From positions 1 through 64,000 of the forward strand of contig NZ_JAGGPK010000029.1 in NCBI RefSeq assembly GCF_018613855.1: DNA of 64,000 nt. The letters run 5' to 3'. The DNA comes from Arthrobacter sp. ISL-30 (GTDB lineage Bacteria > Actinomycetota > Actinomycetes > Actinomycetales > Micrococcaceae). Made by a program: the position numbers and the translations under genes. The notes below the pieces were generated by a model. It made no database searches. It was not told the DNA's origin and was given only the letters and a program-made list of their open reading frames with translations. The number at the start of each line of letters is the position of its first letter. Position 1 is the stretch's first letter. Positions 1-11,227 of this stretch are shown one piece after another.

Positions 1-256
1 ATTGAGTTCTCAAACAACAGAAGCAATTCGAATACTTACTGAATAAATTGCTTATTCAGCATTTCTTCGCTGCGGTGTTTCAAGCTTATTTCATTCATTT
101 TCACTTTGCAAATCCGGTAAATTCTTCCGAAATTCACAATTGAACCGAATTACTCCAACAAGGCGACAAATAATCCGGATTTCCCGAACTTTTCGTCCTG
201 GCCGGAGTTTCTCGTTTGAAGGGGTTCGTTGCCACTCAGCGGCGGCAACCCAAGAA
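1..256 (-). other. Probable rRNA operon leader (rRNA genes lie outside the window)
   Basis: This AT-rich stretch after tyrS holds no credible gene. Read on the minus strand it ends at the window edge with a sequence containing TTTGAGAACTCAAT. That resembles the boxA/spacer motif seen shortly upstream of 16S rRNA in Micrococcaceae. Just before it are short stems (GAATAAGC...TTTATTC near 40-60). No 16S sequence itself is present, so the rRNA operon is inferred to begin left of position 1. Confidence 0.5.
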
Positions 257-285
257 ACACTACACGCTCCCCGATGACCGCGCAA
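257..285 (-). promoter_or_regulatory. Candidate rRNA operon promoter reading left
   Basis: On the minus strand there is a TTGCGC -35-like hexamer (280-285), a 17-base spacer and a TAGTGT -10-like hexamer (257-262). It sits about 55 bp past the tyrS stop and points toward the leader-like sequence at the window edge. The spacing is ideal for a housekeeping sigma factor. There is no experimental support. Confidence 0.5.
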
Positions 286-340
286 GTCGGTCCTCGGGAA
301 GCGTGTGAAGTGGAGTGTTGGCACCCGGTCAGGGCCTTCG

Positions 341-1654
341 TCAGGACGAAGAAACCTCAACGGTGGCCAGGTGCTTCTTGCCGCGCCGGAGCAGCAGGTA
401 CCTGCCATGCAGCAGCTGTGCATGGTCAATTACAACCTCCGGATCCGAGACCTTTACGTTGTTTACGTAAGCCCCACCCTCCCCGATGATGCGTCGGGCA
501 GCAGACTTGCTTTCGGAAAGTCCGGAAGCCACAAGCAGATCTACGATGCCAAGTCCATCCGCGCCTACCTTGGCCGTGGGTAGTTCGGCCGTTGCCGCAG
601 CCAGCGTTCGTTCATCCAGGACTGTGAGATCTCCGTTGCCGAAGACGGCGGCAGATGCCGCAATCACCTTTTCCGTGGCTTCGGTACCATGCACCAGGGC
701 GGTAACTTCGTAGGCGAGCCGGCGCTGGGCTTCCCTGGCGAAGGGACGCTCAGCCACGGACTTGGCGATGTCCTCGATTTCTGCACGGGTAAGGAACGTG
801 AAGACCTTCAGGCGGTCAACGACGTCGGCGTCTGTTGTGTTAAGCCAGAACTGGTAGAACGTGTACGGGCTGCACATCGCTGCGTCCAGCCAGATGGCGT
901 TGCCCTCGCTCTTGCCGAACTTGGTGCCGTCGGAATTGGTGATAAGCGGGGTTCCCAAGGCGTGCACGGACTTGCCCTCGACCTTGCGGATCAGCTCAGT
1001 GCCACTAGTGAGGTTGCCCCACTGGTCGGATCCCCCGGTCTGGAGCACGCAGTCGTAAACGCGGTAGAGCTCGAGGTAGTCCATGCCCTGGAGGATCTGG
1101 TAGCTGAACTCCGTGTAACTGATGCCTTCGTCGGAATTCAGGCGGGAGGCCACGGCGTCTTTGCGCATCATGGTTCCCACGCGGAAATGCTTACCGATTT
1201 CGCGCAGGAAATCGATGGCGCTGAGCGGCGCCGTCCAATCAAGGTTATTGACCATCCGCGCGGCATTGTCGCCCTCGAAGCTGAGGAAGCGCATTACCTG
1301 TTCCTGCAGGTAGCCAACCCATTCGGCCACGGTGTCCTTGGTGTTCAAGGTGCGTTCCGCCGTCGGACGGGGATCACCGATCAGTCCGGTGGAGCCGCCG
1401 ACCAGCCCAAGCGGCTTGTGGCCGGCGAGCTGCAGCCGGCGCATGAGGAGGAGTTGGACCAGGTTACCCAAGTGCAGGGAAGGAGCGGTGGGGTCAAAGC
1501 CACAGTAATACGTGATCGGGTCCCCGGCGAGCAGCTTTTCCAGTTCCGTTTCGTCGGTGGAAACATGGATCAGGCCGCGCCATTTGAGCTCCTGCCAGAT
1601 ATTGGCGAAGCCCGGGTCGTTGTGCTGGGACTCAAGGTTATTTACGTGTGACAC
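341..1654 (-). CDS. tyrS: Tyrosyl-tRNA synthetase
   Basis: This cytoplasmic class I aminoacyl-tRNA synthetase charges tRNA-Tyr with tyrosine. The 437-aa length is normal for bacterial TyrRS. The HIGH-type motif appears as HLGN (about residue 61), followed by GLVGGSTGLIGDP. The KMSKS-type loop is KFGKS, after LITNSDGT. The C-terminal part, from about residue 365, looks like the S4-like tRNA-binding domain (SKSAARRIIGEGGAYVNN). The start is GTG at 1654 (reads MSHVNNLES). The gene is followed on the same strand by the presumed rRNA operon. HelD lies upstream with a 71-bp gap. Confidence 0.97.
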   Translation of the reverse strand: MSHVNNLESQHNDPGFANIWQELKWRGLIHVSTDETELEKLLAGDPITYYCGFDPTAPSLHLGNLVQLLLMRRLQLAGHKPLGLVGGSTGLIGDPRPTAERTLNTKDTVAEWVGYLQEQVMRFLSFEGDNAARMVNNLDWTAPLSAIDFLREIGKHFRVGTMMRKDAVASRLNSDEGISYTEFSYQILQGMDYLELYRVYDCVLQTGGSDQWGNLTSGTELIRKVEGKSVHALGTPLITNSDGTKFGKSEGNAIWLDAAMCSPYTFYQFWLNTTDADVVDRLKVFTFLTRAEIEDIAKSVAERPFAREAQRRLAYEVTALVHGTEATEKVIAASAAVFGNGDLTVLDERTLAAATAELPTAKVGADGLGIVDLLVASGLSESKSAARRIIGEGGAYVNNVKVSDPEVVIDHAQLLHGRYLLLRRGKKHLATVEVSSS

Positions 1655-1725
1655 GGCTTCTAAGTTAGCAGGATTGGCAGGCCCCCATGGCGGCGGACCT
1701 GCTGTCCGCCTCCCCGGGGCGTGGA

Positions 1726-3954
1726 TCAGCGTTCAATGCCTGCCGGAACAGGACGTGAAGCGATGAGGCGCAGGCGTTGCGTTGGCCTGGTCATGGCCAC
1801 GTAAAGGTCACCAACCTTGCCGTGTTCGTGGTTCAGCATTACAGCGGGTTCGAGCACCACGACGCCGTCGAATTCCAGCCCCTTGGCTTCCTGCGGACTG
1901 ATCACCACGATGTCCTGCGAGTAACTTCCGGCGCCGCTGCCTACTCGGTGGCCATACATACCCCGCAGGGTCGAGGCCGCTTGGGGCAGCAGTTCGCCGT
2001 CGGCAATCACGGCCAGCAGTCCGCCGTCGATAGCTTCCAGTTCGTCAGGAACCACCTGCGCGAGCCGCTCGATGATGTCCTCGGCCTCCACCCGGTCGAT
2101 GACCGGCGACCAGCGGCCCTCGCGGACAGCCTTCGGCGCGGAGACCACAAGGCCGGCACGATTGGCCATCCGGACTGCGGCCTCGGCGATCTGCGACGGC
2201 GTCCGATAGTTGACGGTAAGTTCCTCCAGCTGCCAGCGGTCCCCGAAGAGCGGGGACAGCGCACCCTGCCAGGAGTTGGCGCCAGCAGCCGAACTCGTTT
2301 GGGCGATGTCCCCCACGATCGTGAACGACTTCAGCGGGCAACGACGGACGAGAAGGCGCCACTGCATGGGCGAAAGCTCCTGGGCCTCATCCACCACGAT
2401 GTGCCCGAACGCCCAGGTTCGGTCGCTCGTGGCGCGCTCAGCCGCAGTCAGCCGACCTTCCCGCTCCTGGTTCTGTTCGGCAAGCTCTTCCGCCGTCATC
2501 AGCACGTCCACGCCGGACGCCTCCATGTTGACCAGCGTCTGGCGGGCATTGGCAAGATCCCTGGCGCGGTCGTGCTCCTGCTGGGCCAGCCCGCGCCCCG
2601 CAGCTGCATCCAGCTCGCCAAGCAACTCTGCCGCCTCGTCCAGCAGCGGCACATCGGCCTCGGTCCATGGCGCATCGGCCGGGCGTGCGAGCAAGGCGCG
2701 CTGCTCGCGCGTGAGATGCGGGGTGCAGGCCTCAAGGATCGCGGGCTTGCTGAAGAGCTCCGATACGAGTTTCTCCGGCGTCATCGGCATCCAGCAGAGA
2801 TTCAGCATGATTCGCACGTCACGCGAGGTCCGAACGTCCTCTGCCAGGTAGGAACGGTCGGCGTTGTTGCCGATGTTGGCTTCCTCGACGAGCTCGGTCA
2901 GTTGCTCCGTCAGCTCGCGGAGAAGGATCTTGACGAACGTGACGCGCGCCTCGTTGTGTGGCTTCCCGGTGCCTCGTGCCTTTTCGCGGGCGCGGCGGGC
3001 CTGGCGTTCCGTCAGCTTCAGCTTGCGGCCGTCCACTTCGAGGATGCGGTCGCCGCCAGGGGTCCGCTGCCGGTTGGCCACTGCATTGGCGACCACCTCG
3101 GCCATGTCCAGGCGGCCCTTCAGTGCCGCAACTGCCGGATCCTTTTCCGGCACGGCATGGATTCCGGGCATCAGGCGCCCGAGGCTGGCCATGACCACGC
3201 CGGTCTCGCCGAGCGAGGGCAGCACGCGTTCGATGTAGTGCATAAACGATGACGACGGGCCCACGAGCAGCACCCCGGCGGACTTCAGGCGGTCCCGATG
3301 GGTGTAGAGCAGGTAGGCGGCACGGTGAAGTGCGACGGCGGTTTTGCCGGTACCGGGACCACCCTGGACCACGAGTGCTCCAGAGATTGACGAGCGGATG
3401 ATGCGATCCTGCTCGGACTGGATGGTGCCGACGATGTCCGACATCCGGCCGGTGCGCTTGGAGTTCAGGGCGGCGAGGAGGGCGCCCTCCCCCTGAAGTG
3501 ACTCGCTGCCGGACAGCATTGAGGCGTCAAGGACGTCATCCTCAATGGCCTTGACCTCGCGGCCCTGCAGGATCAGGTGACGACGGCGGCGCACTCCCTG
3601 GCGGTCGAAAGCAGTGGCCTGGTAAAAGTGGCCAGCTTCCGGTGCCCGCCAGTCGACCATTAGCCTCTGCAGGTCTGCCGTGGAGAGACCGATGCGGCCG
3701 ATGTATTGCGCTTCGCCTGAATCAAGGTCAAGCCGACCGAAGACCAGGCGGTCATCGACGGCGTCGAGCTGGGCCAGGCGATCCTCGTACAGTGCCGCAA
3801 AAGCGTCACGCTCCGACACATTCTGCATGGTGCCGACCGCGCCGGCACGCCGCACCTGGGCAAGCTGGGCGCGCTTTTCCTCGCGCAATTCGTCCAGGCG
3901 TGCGTAAAGTCCAGCAACGTATTCCCGTTCGTGGACCAAATCAGCGTCTTGCAT
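1726..3954 (-). CDS. HelD/HelR-type UvrD-like helicase, RNA polymerase-associated
   Basis: This 742-aa superfamily 1 ATPase resembles actinobacterial HelD/HelR, which uses ATP to pry stalled or rifampicin-bound RNA polymerase off DNA. The N-terminal part (residues 1-80) is charged and probably coiled-coil (HEREYVAGLYARLDELREEK), as in HelD. Walker A is GGPGTGKTAVALH near residue 200. Walker B with VDEAQELSPMQW lies near residue 520, and the later helicase motifs include ELTVNYRTPSQIAEA and SPQEAKGLEFDGVVV. The family assignment rests on the short N-terminal arm plus split ATPase; a general UvrD-like helicase is the alternative. I saw no rifampicin-associated promoter element upstream. Helicase activity on DNA is not implied. 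Confidence 0.85.
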   Translation of the reverse strand: MQDADLVHEREYVAGLYARLDELREEKRAQLAQVRRAGAVGTMQNVSERDAFAALYEDRLAQLDAVDDRLVFGRLDLDSGEAQYIGRIGLSTADLQRLMVDWRAPEAGHFYQATAFDRQGVRRRRHLILQGREVKAIEDDVLDASMLSGSESLQGEGALLAALNSKRTGRMSDIVGTIQSEQDRIIRSSISGALVVQGGPGTGKTAVALHRAAYLLYTHRDRLKSAGVLLVGPSSSFMHYIERVLPSLGETGVVMASLGRLMPGIHAVPEKDPAVAALKGRLDMAEVVANAVANRQRTPGGDRILEVDGRKLKLTERQARRAREKARGTGKPHNEARVTFVKILLRELTEQLTELVEEANIGNNADRSYLAEDVRTSRDVRIMLNLCWMPMTPEKLVSELFSKPAILEACTPHLTREQRALLARPADAPWTEADVPLLDEAAELLGELDAAAGRGLAQQEHDRARDLANARQTLVNMEASGVDVLMTAEELAEQNQEREGRLTAAERATSDRTWAFGHIVVDEAQELSPMQWRLLVRRCPLKSFTIVGDIAQTSSAAGANSWQGALSPLFGDRWQLEELTVNYRTPSQIAEAAVRMANRAGLVVSAPKAVREGRWSPVIDRVEAEDIIERLAQVVPDELEAIDGGLLAVIADGELLPQAASTLRGMYGHRVGSGAGSYSQDIVVISPQEAKGLEFDGVVVLEPAVMLNHEHGKVGDLYVAMTRPTQRLRLIASRPVPAGIER

Positions 3955-4113
3955 CGAAACGTTCCCCTATCGCAAAAGACAGACCGTCCATTCTACAGCC
4001 ATTTTGGTTAATCTGTACGAACCCCGGACGGGACTGGCTGTGTAACCCAATGTTCATGTCCGCCTCCCCAACTACCCATTTCCAGCGTCGCATCGTGGTG
4101 CTTCAATACTGCA

Positions 4114-4749
4114 ATGCAGCACGATGTTGCCCTTTCAGCACATGGCATACGACTCATTCCCCTGTCCCCGCTTCACGCAGGGATACTCTTCGATTTCGTG
4201 GACTCCGGAATGTGGGCGGGGTTGGCAGCGAACCTGCCGCTCAGCGTTGAAGAGCTGGCTTCCCTCTTCGCCGCACGACTTGATGACGCATCAACTATTC
4301 CCTTTGCCGTGACGGACCATTTCACAGGCGCATTGCTCGGCACTTCATCGCTGTGCGACTTCGACCTGCGCCAGCAACGCGTCGAAATCGGCGGTACGTT
4401 CTATGGCCGCCAGTTCTGGGGCACCCACGTCAACCCGGCCAGCAAGCACTTGCTACTCTCCTATGCTTTCGACGTCCTCGCCGTGCACCGGGTGGCATTC
4501 CGCTGCGATGCCACGAATACCCGCAGCGCCGGCGCCATCGCCCGGCTTGGCGCGAGGTACGAGGGAACCCTACGCCGTCATCGCCTCGCACCCGACGGCG
4601 GCCGTTCCGATACCGCCGTTTTCTCCATCCTTCGCCATGAATGGCCCGACATCAGGCAGGGGCTGCTGGAGCGTCTCGCGCCGTTTGCCCTTCCCGAGCG
4701 CCCCGGCGTCGATTTCGATACAGGGTTGCCGAGCGGACAGGCAGCCTAA
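4114..4749 (+). CDS. GNAT family N-acetyltransferase (RimJ/RimL type)
   Basis: A 211-aa protein that probably transfers an acetyl group from acetyl-CoA to a protein N-terminus or small amine; the substrate is unknown. It carries the usual RimJ/RimL layout: an N-terminal RLIPLSPLHAGILFDF segment, a mid-region GTFYGRQFWGTHVNPASKHL (the acetyl-CoA loop area), and VHRVAFRCDATNTRSAGAI with the conserved N-S-A helix near residue 130. ATG at 4114 is the only good start. Its TAA stop is the first three bases of a long palindrome that also provides the stop of the convergent glycosylase gene. Confidence 0.85.
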   Translation: MQHDVALSAHGIRLIPLSPLHAGILFDFVDSGMWAGLAANLPLSVEELASLFAARLDDASTIPFAVTDHFTGALLGTSSLCDFDLRQQRVEIGGTFYGRQFWGTHVNPASKHLLLSYAFDVLAVHRVAFRCDATNTRSAGAIARLGARYEGTLRRHRLAPDGGRSDTAVFSILRHEWPDIRQGLLERLAPFALPERPGVDFDTGLPSGQAA

Positions 4750-4820
4750 AGCAACGCGGGGTCACCTACGGCCCATCCGGGGCGCCCACATGGGCCGTAG
4801 GCGACCCCGCGTTGCTTTAA
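4747..4820. repeat. Long palindrome shared by two convergent genes (terminator-like)
   Basis: Left arm 4747-4775 and right arm 4791-4820 are reverse complements over about 29 bases with one mismatch, around a 15-base loop (4776-4790). The arms begin TAAAGCAACGCGGGGTC. The left arm contains the TAA of the acetyltransferase and the right arm (on the minus strand) the TAA of the glycosylase. It would work as a terminator in both directions, but the stem is far longer than a usual one and has no clear T-tract. It could also be a small palindromic repeat element. Confidence 0.8.
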
Positions 4821-5440
4821 GGGGTGCGGATCCGGGCAGGTCGGTATCGCGAAACCGTGGGATCGCCCGTGAGCCAGTACCGCCAGGGGTAGGCCTCGCT
4901 CCCGCCCTCCCCGGCAACGCCCACCCGCGGACCGCTGCTGATGTCGGGAGGATCCCCATGATAGTTCGGAAGCACGAGACCGTAAGGCATCACGAGGGCA
5001 TCCCGGCCACTGTCCGCCGTCGTGAATCCCATGACAGCGGCGAGCCGGCCGGGACCGCTGGCCAGATCCTTGGCTGCCTTGGAGGACGCACGGCGCGACC
5101 GTGCGAGGTCCCGACCCTCCACCACTTCTCCAGCACGCAGCAGGACAGCCGAGGCGGTACCGTCAGGGCCAGTGACGAGGTTGGCGCAATGGTGCATCCC
5201 GTAGGTGAAGTAGACGTAGAGGTGTCCGGCGGGCCCGAACATGGGCGCGTTGCGTGCCGTTCGTCCTCGGTAGGCGTGGGAGCCGGGGTCCACTTGGCCA
5301 AAGTACGCCTCTACTTCCGTCAACCGGACCGCCACAGTTCCTTCCGGGCTGTGATGACTGAGCACAGCACCGAGGAGCAGCTTGGCGGCGTCTCGGGGAT
5401 CCACCGCCAGCAACTCCCGAATTCCACGGCCCGACGTCAT
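4817..5440 (-). CDS. DNA-3-methyladenine glycosylase, Aag/MPG family
   Basis: This base-excision repair enzyme removes alkylated purines such as 3-methyladenine and hypoxanthine. The 207-aa length fits bacterial Aag. Family signatures are [28 protein letters not shown] (with the catalytic glutamate in TEVEAY) and [18 protein letters not shown], the intercalating-loop region. The C-terminal [18 protein letters not shown] is also typical. It is divergent from the Ada-AlkA gene, with 105 bp between the start codons that contain direct repeats. The stop codon lies in the long palindrome. Co-regulation with Ada-AlkA is inference. Confidence 0.93.
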   Translation of the reverse strand: MTSGRGIRELLAVDPRDAAKLLLGAVLSHHSPEGTVAVRLTEVEAYFGQVDPGSHAYRGRTARNAPMFGPAGHLYVYFTYGMHHCANLVTGPDGTASAVLLRAGEVVEGRDLARSRRASSKAAKDLASGPGRLAAVMGFTTADSGRDALVMPYGLVLPNYHGDPPDISSGPRVGVAGEGGSEAYPWRYWLTGDPTVSRYRPARIRTP

Positions 5441-5452
5441 GCTCAGACCCTA

Positions 5453-5505
5453 GCAAAGGGCGTGTCCGCAAAGGCGTGTCCGGGATCCCAGCGGCATGTC
5501 CGATT
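5453..5505. promoter_or_regulatory. Direct repeats between divergent alkylation-repair genes
   Basis: Two adjacent near-identical units, GCAAAGGGCGTGTCCG (5453-5468) and GCAAAGGCGTGTCCGG (5468-5483), are followed by a degenerate third (GCGGCATGTCCGATT from 5491). A CTAGCAA motif occurs at both ends of the interval (5450 and 5510). Direct repeats between divergent repair genes are a plausible operator, perhaps for the AraC domain of the Ada-AlkA protein. No known Ada box consensus for this group was available to compare. Confidence 0.45.
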
Positions 5506-5545
5506 TCCGCTAGCAACGGTGGACGTGGCCTGAGACCATGAAGCA

Positions 5546-7132
5546 ATGGACTTTTGGGAGCGCTACCGTGCGATTGATGGGCGTGATCCTCGCTTTGACG
5601 GCCAGTTCGTCACGGCGGTGCGTTCCACGGGCATCTACTGCAGGCCTTCCTGTCCTGCCCGCACGCCCAAGGCTTCGAACGTGACCTTCTATGAGACGTC
5701 CGCAGCAGCTCATGAGGCGGGCTACCGTGCCTGCAAGAGGTGCCTGCCGGAGGCCGTCCCCGGCACCCCCGCCTGGAACGTCAGGTCCGACGTCGCCGGC
5801 CGCGCCATGCGCCTCATCAACGACGGCGTTATCAACCGTGAAGGCGTGGACGGACTCGCCTTGCGGCTCGGTTACTCAACCAGGCACCTCAACCGGATCC
5901 TGGGCACCGAACTTGGCGCCGGTCCCTTGGCGCTGGCGCGGGCAAGCCGCGCCCAGACGGCGCGGACGCTGCTGGTCTCGACATCCATGAAGCTTGCCGA
6001 CGTCGCCTTCGCGGCCGGCTTCAACAGCGTCCGACAGTTCAACGACACCATCACGGAAGTCTTTGCCCTGACGCCGAGTGCACTCAGGGCCACGGCTGCG
6101 GCCAGGGCTTCCGCTCCCGCCAAAGTCGCGACGGATCACCACGTCCGGAAAGGTAGCGGCACGTCCCTTCGCCTGAACCTGCCCTATCGCAAACCCTACG
6201 ATCCCGGCATCTTCAGCTTTCTTGCTGCCCGCGCGATTCCCGGCGTCGAGGCGGCCACAGCCAACAGCTATTCGCGAATGATCCACCTGCCCCGCAGCAC
6301 TGCAGCCTTCACCGTCTCGTACGGCTCACCTGGAAACGGCTCAGAGGGAATCGGCTCAGACGGAAATGGTTCCGTCGGGAATTTGGCTCTCCGGGTGGAT
6401 ACGCTCGACCTCCGCGACCTGCCCGTGTTGCTGAGCCGCGTGCGTCGCCTCTTCGATCTCGACGCCGATCCAGTTGCCATCGACGACGTCCTGCGCCGGG
6501 ATCCACGGCTTGAGCAAGCAGTCATGGCTGTTCCGGGGATACGGGTTCCAGGCGCCATCGATCCCCAGGAGTTGCTCGTACGGGCCATGATTGGGCAGCA
6601 GATTACGGTTTCAGCCGCACGGACAGCGCTTGGCAGGCTCTGTGCTGCTGGAACTGCCCTCGAGCCGGCACAGGGGGTCCAGGATCAGCAGTCCGGATCC
6701 ATCGAGCGCCTGTTCCCGACGGCGGCGCAAATCGCCGCATCCGGTGCCGGACTGCTCAACGGGCCGCGGCGCAGGATCGAGTCCCTTTTTGGTGCCGCCC
6801 GGGCGATGGCAGCAGGCGGACTGGACTTCGGCTACGGCGACGACCTGCCAGGGCTCAGGTCCAAGCTGTTGCCGCTGCCCGGCGTTGGGCCGTGGACAGT
6901 GGGATACGTTGCCATGAGGGTTATCGCCGCCCCGGACATCTTCCTGGATAACGACGCAGCGGTCCGCAACGGCGTGCGGAGGCTCGTGGAGGAATCAGCC
7001 GATACTGCCGTAGGGCCGACAGGATCCTCAGAAGCGAGATCACAGGACTTTAGGGAGGTGAGCCCGTGGCGCTCTTACGCCACCATGCACCTCTGGCGGG
7101 CCGCCGCGGCGAAGGCTGCCGGAGCAATTTAG
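5546..7132 (+). CDS. Ada-AlkA fusion: methylation sensor/AraC regulator plus 3-methyladenine glycosylase II
   Basis: A 528-aa three-part protein. Residues 1-80 match the Ada zinc domain with four cysteines ([10 protein letters not shown] and ACKRCLPE) that in Ada accepts a methyl group from phosphotriesters. Residues about 85-185 are an AraC-type helix-turn-helix ([18 protein letters not shown]). From about 215 the AlkA N-domain starts, followed by the HhH-GPD glycosylase core ([16 protein letters not shown]) and the catalytic aspartate in [14 protein letters not shown]. No O6-methyltransferase domain is fused. A glycine-rich insert ([17 protein letters not shown], about 268-284) interrupts the AlkA N-domain. 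It may regulate itself and the divergent glycosylase. Confidence 0.93.
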   Translation: MDFWERYRAIDGRDPRFDGQFVTAVRSTGIYCRPSCPARTPKASNVTFYETSAAAHEAGYRACKRCLPEAVPGTPAWNVRSDVAGRAMRLINDGVINREGVDGLALRLGYSTRHLNRILGTELGAGPLALARASRAQTARTLLVSTSMKLADVAFAAGFNSVRQFNDTITEVFALTPSALRATAAARASAPAKVATDHHVRKGSGTSLRLNLPYRKPYDPGIFSFLAARAIPGVEAATANSYSRMIHLPRSTAAFTVSYGSPGNGSEGIGSDGNGSVGNLALRVDTLDLRDLPVLLSRVRRLFDLDADPVAIDDVLRRDPRLEQAVMAVPGIRVPGAIDPQELLVRAMIGQQITVSAARTALGRLCAAGTALEPAQGVQDQQSGSIERLFPTAAQIAASGAGLLNGPRRRIESLFGAARAMAAGGLDFGYGDDLPGLRSKLLPLPGVGPWTVGYVAMRVIAAPDIFLDNDAAVRNGVRRLVEESADTAVGPTGSSEARSQDFREVSPWRSYATMHLWRAAAAKAAGAI

Positions 7133-7144
7133 CTACCGGAGTAA

Positions 7145-7882
7145 TTAGCTGGCAGTGGGTATCACGGAAGGCCAGGGCAGGAGCTCAGGCAGGTCGACGT
7201 CGTCGGCCGCCTCGGATGCGCGAAGGCTTCCGAGACTGGGTGTTCGGCCTGCCAGCCAGGCGGCGATGTCAGTCAGCATGCCGCTGATCACGATCGACTT
7301 GGCGCCCGAGCCGATAGACACGGCCGGGAGGCCAAGCGGCTGCAGGACGAATCTGTACTCGTCCGGAACCCGGGCGGCCAGGAACTCAAAGAGATGCTCA
7401 CAGAAACGCCTGCTCCACGTTTCCGGTCCGCGGCCCATTCCAAGATCTGAAGCATGGATAACCAGTTCCCGCCACAGGGCCAGCCCGCCGTCGAAAACTG
7501 CTCCCCCGCGGTAGGCAATGGGCGCCTGCCAGCCGGAGTCGTCCAAGCGGTCGAAGGCAGCAAGGGCACGCGAGGTTGCTTCGCGGATGGCGGACACGTG
7601 CTCAGCCGCGCTGTGGCCGGCGGCGAGCTCAATCGCCTTCGTCCGGCCCTCAAAGCCGCCGTCGTACAACTCAACGGTTTCGCCGCGTTGTGCATATTCA
7701 AGCTGCCGCGCCATCGCATTGGAGATGCCGACTAGATGCGCCAGGACATGCCCACGGGTCCAGCCGGGGAGTTCCGACGGCATCGTGACGTCCGGCTCGG
7801 TGAGCTTGGCAGCCAGGCTCCCCACCGCGACAGCTGCATCCTTGATATCGGCCAGGAGTTGATCGGGCGAGATATGCGTCAT
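7145..7882 (-). CDS. Maleylpyruvate isomerase-family, mycothiol-dependent enzyme
   Basis: A 245-aa DinB-like four-helix metal-binding fold with the pattern of mycothiol-dependent maleylpyruvate isomerase-type proteins. The N-terminal helix pair carries SELPGWTRGHVLAHLVGISN, whose GHVLAHL histidine is a usual metal ligand. A second segment, SDLGMGRGPETWSRRFCEHL, occurs mid-protein. Start chosen is ATG at 7882 (MTHISPDQLL); a GTG 57 bases upstream is in frame but adds residues absent from the family. The real substrate is unknown; many homologues act in mycothiol-dependent detoxification. It converges on Ada-AlkA with a 12-bp gap. Confidence 0.82.
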   Translation of the reverse strand: MTHISPDQLLADIKDAAVAVGSLAAKLTEPDVTMPSELPGWTRGHVLAHLVGISNAMARQLEYAQRGETVELYDGGFEGRTKAIELAAGHSAAEHVSAIREATSRALAAFDRLDDSGWQAPIAYRGGAVFDGGLALWRELVIHASDLGMGRGPETWSRRFCEHLFEFLAARVPDEYRFVLQPLGLPAVSIGSGAKSIVISGMLTDIAAWLAGRTPSLGSLRASEAADDVDLPELLPWPSVIPTAS

Positions 7883-7956
7883 GGGGCCATCGTAACGTGC
7901 AGCAAGTTGCCGCTTCGCGGCAATGTTCGGGAGGAACACTGCCGCGAAGATCCCCC

Positions 7957-10592
<2,636 letters not shown>

Positions 10593-10624
10593 GAGAGGGC
10601 TCCTTTGTTGTTTCTTGGATCTTG

Positions 10625-10635
10625 TTGATTATCAA
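10625..10635. promoter_or_regulatory. Possible operator in the argR-argG gap
   Basis: The sequence TTGATTATCAA is a perfect inverted repeat around one central base, 33 bp upstream of argG. It has the A/T composition and symmetry of half an ARG box, but does not match the longer consensus well. It could be an ArgR site or chance. Confidence 0.25.
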
Positions 10636-10688
10636 TGCTTGGCGGGCACTATGCCCCGCACGAGCTGCCTGGGGCGCTGTTCGCTGCC

Positions 10689-11225
10689 CTAAGCGCCTGC
10701 GCCGGCCTCTTCGGCGAATCGGAGGAACCGCGCAGCAAGCTCCGCGCCCCCGTCAGGCTCCCGGGCAACGAGCAACACCGTGTCGTCTCCGGCGATGGTG
10801 CCAATAACGCTCGGCATCACCGAATGGTCGATCGCCAGGGCCAGGAAGTTCGCGGCTCCCGGCGGGGTCCTGAGAACGGCGAGGTTCCCGGATGCTTCAG
10901 CCGTCACGAGGAGTTCCCCGCACAGCCTGGTCAGCCGGGCGTCAAGGATCTCCTGGGTGACACCACTTTTCGCGGCACGCTCCCCTCCCTCACCCGGCAC
11001 GGCATAGACCAGGGCGCCGTCCTTGCCCCTCACCCGGACCGCTCCCAGTTCAACCAGGTCGCGGGACAGCGTCGCCTGGGTGACCTGGACGCCGTCGTCC
11101 GCGAGCAAGGCAGCCAGTTCCGCCTGCGAACGGACCGATTCACCCGTCAGGATGGCGGTGATCCGGGCCTGGCGGGCTGTCTTGGTGGCCGGGCTCACGC
11201 CCGGAGTGGACGGCTGGGCTGACAC
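10689..11225 (-). CDS. argR: Arginine repressor
   Basis: This 178-aa hexameric repressor binds ARG boxes when arginine is present. The N-terminal winged helix is [20 protein letters not shown] with a second segment [20 protein letters not shown]. The C-terminal oligomerisation and arginine-binding part ends with [18 protein letters not shown], where the GDDT aspartates contact arginine. The start chosen is GTG at 11225 (MSAQPSTPG), 2 bp after the argF stop; the in-frame extension to 11342 only overlaps argF. Position between argF and argG is typical of actinobacterial arg clusters. Confidence 0.95.
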   Translation of the reverse strand: MSAQPSTPGVSPATKTARQARITAILTGESVRSQAELAALLADDGVQVTQATLSRDLVELGAVRVRGKDGALVYAVPGEGGERAAKSGVTQEILDARLTRLCGELLVTAEASGNLAVLRTPPGAANFLALAIDHSVMPSVIGTIAGDDTVLLVAREPDGGAELAARFLRFAEEAGAGA

Positions 11226-11227
11226 AG

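Noticed and set aside
18..40. Partial LexA-like sequence AATTCGAATACTTACTGAA near the left edge
   Set aside because: Only one half of the box is present and it lies in the rRNA leader, far from any SOS gene.
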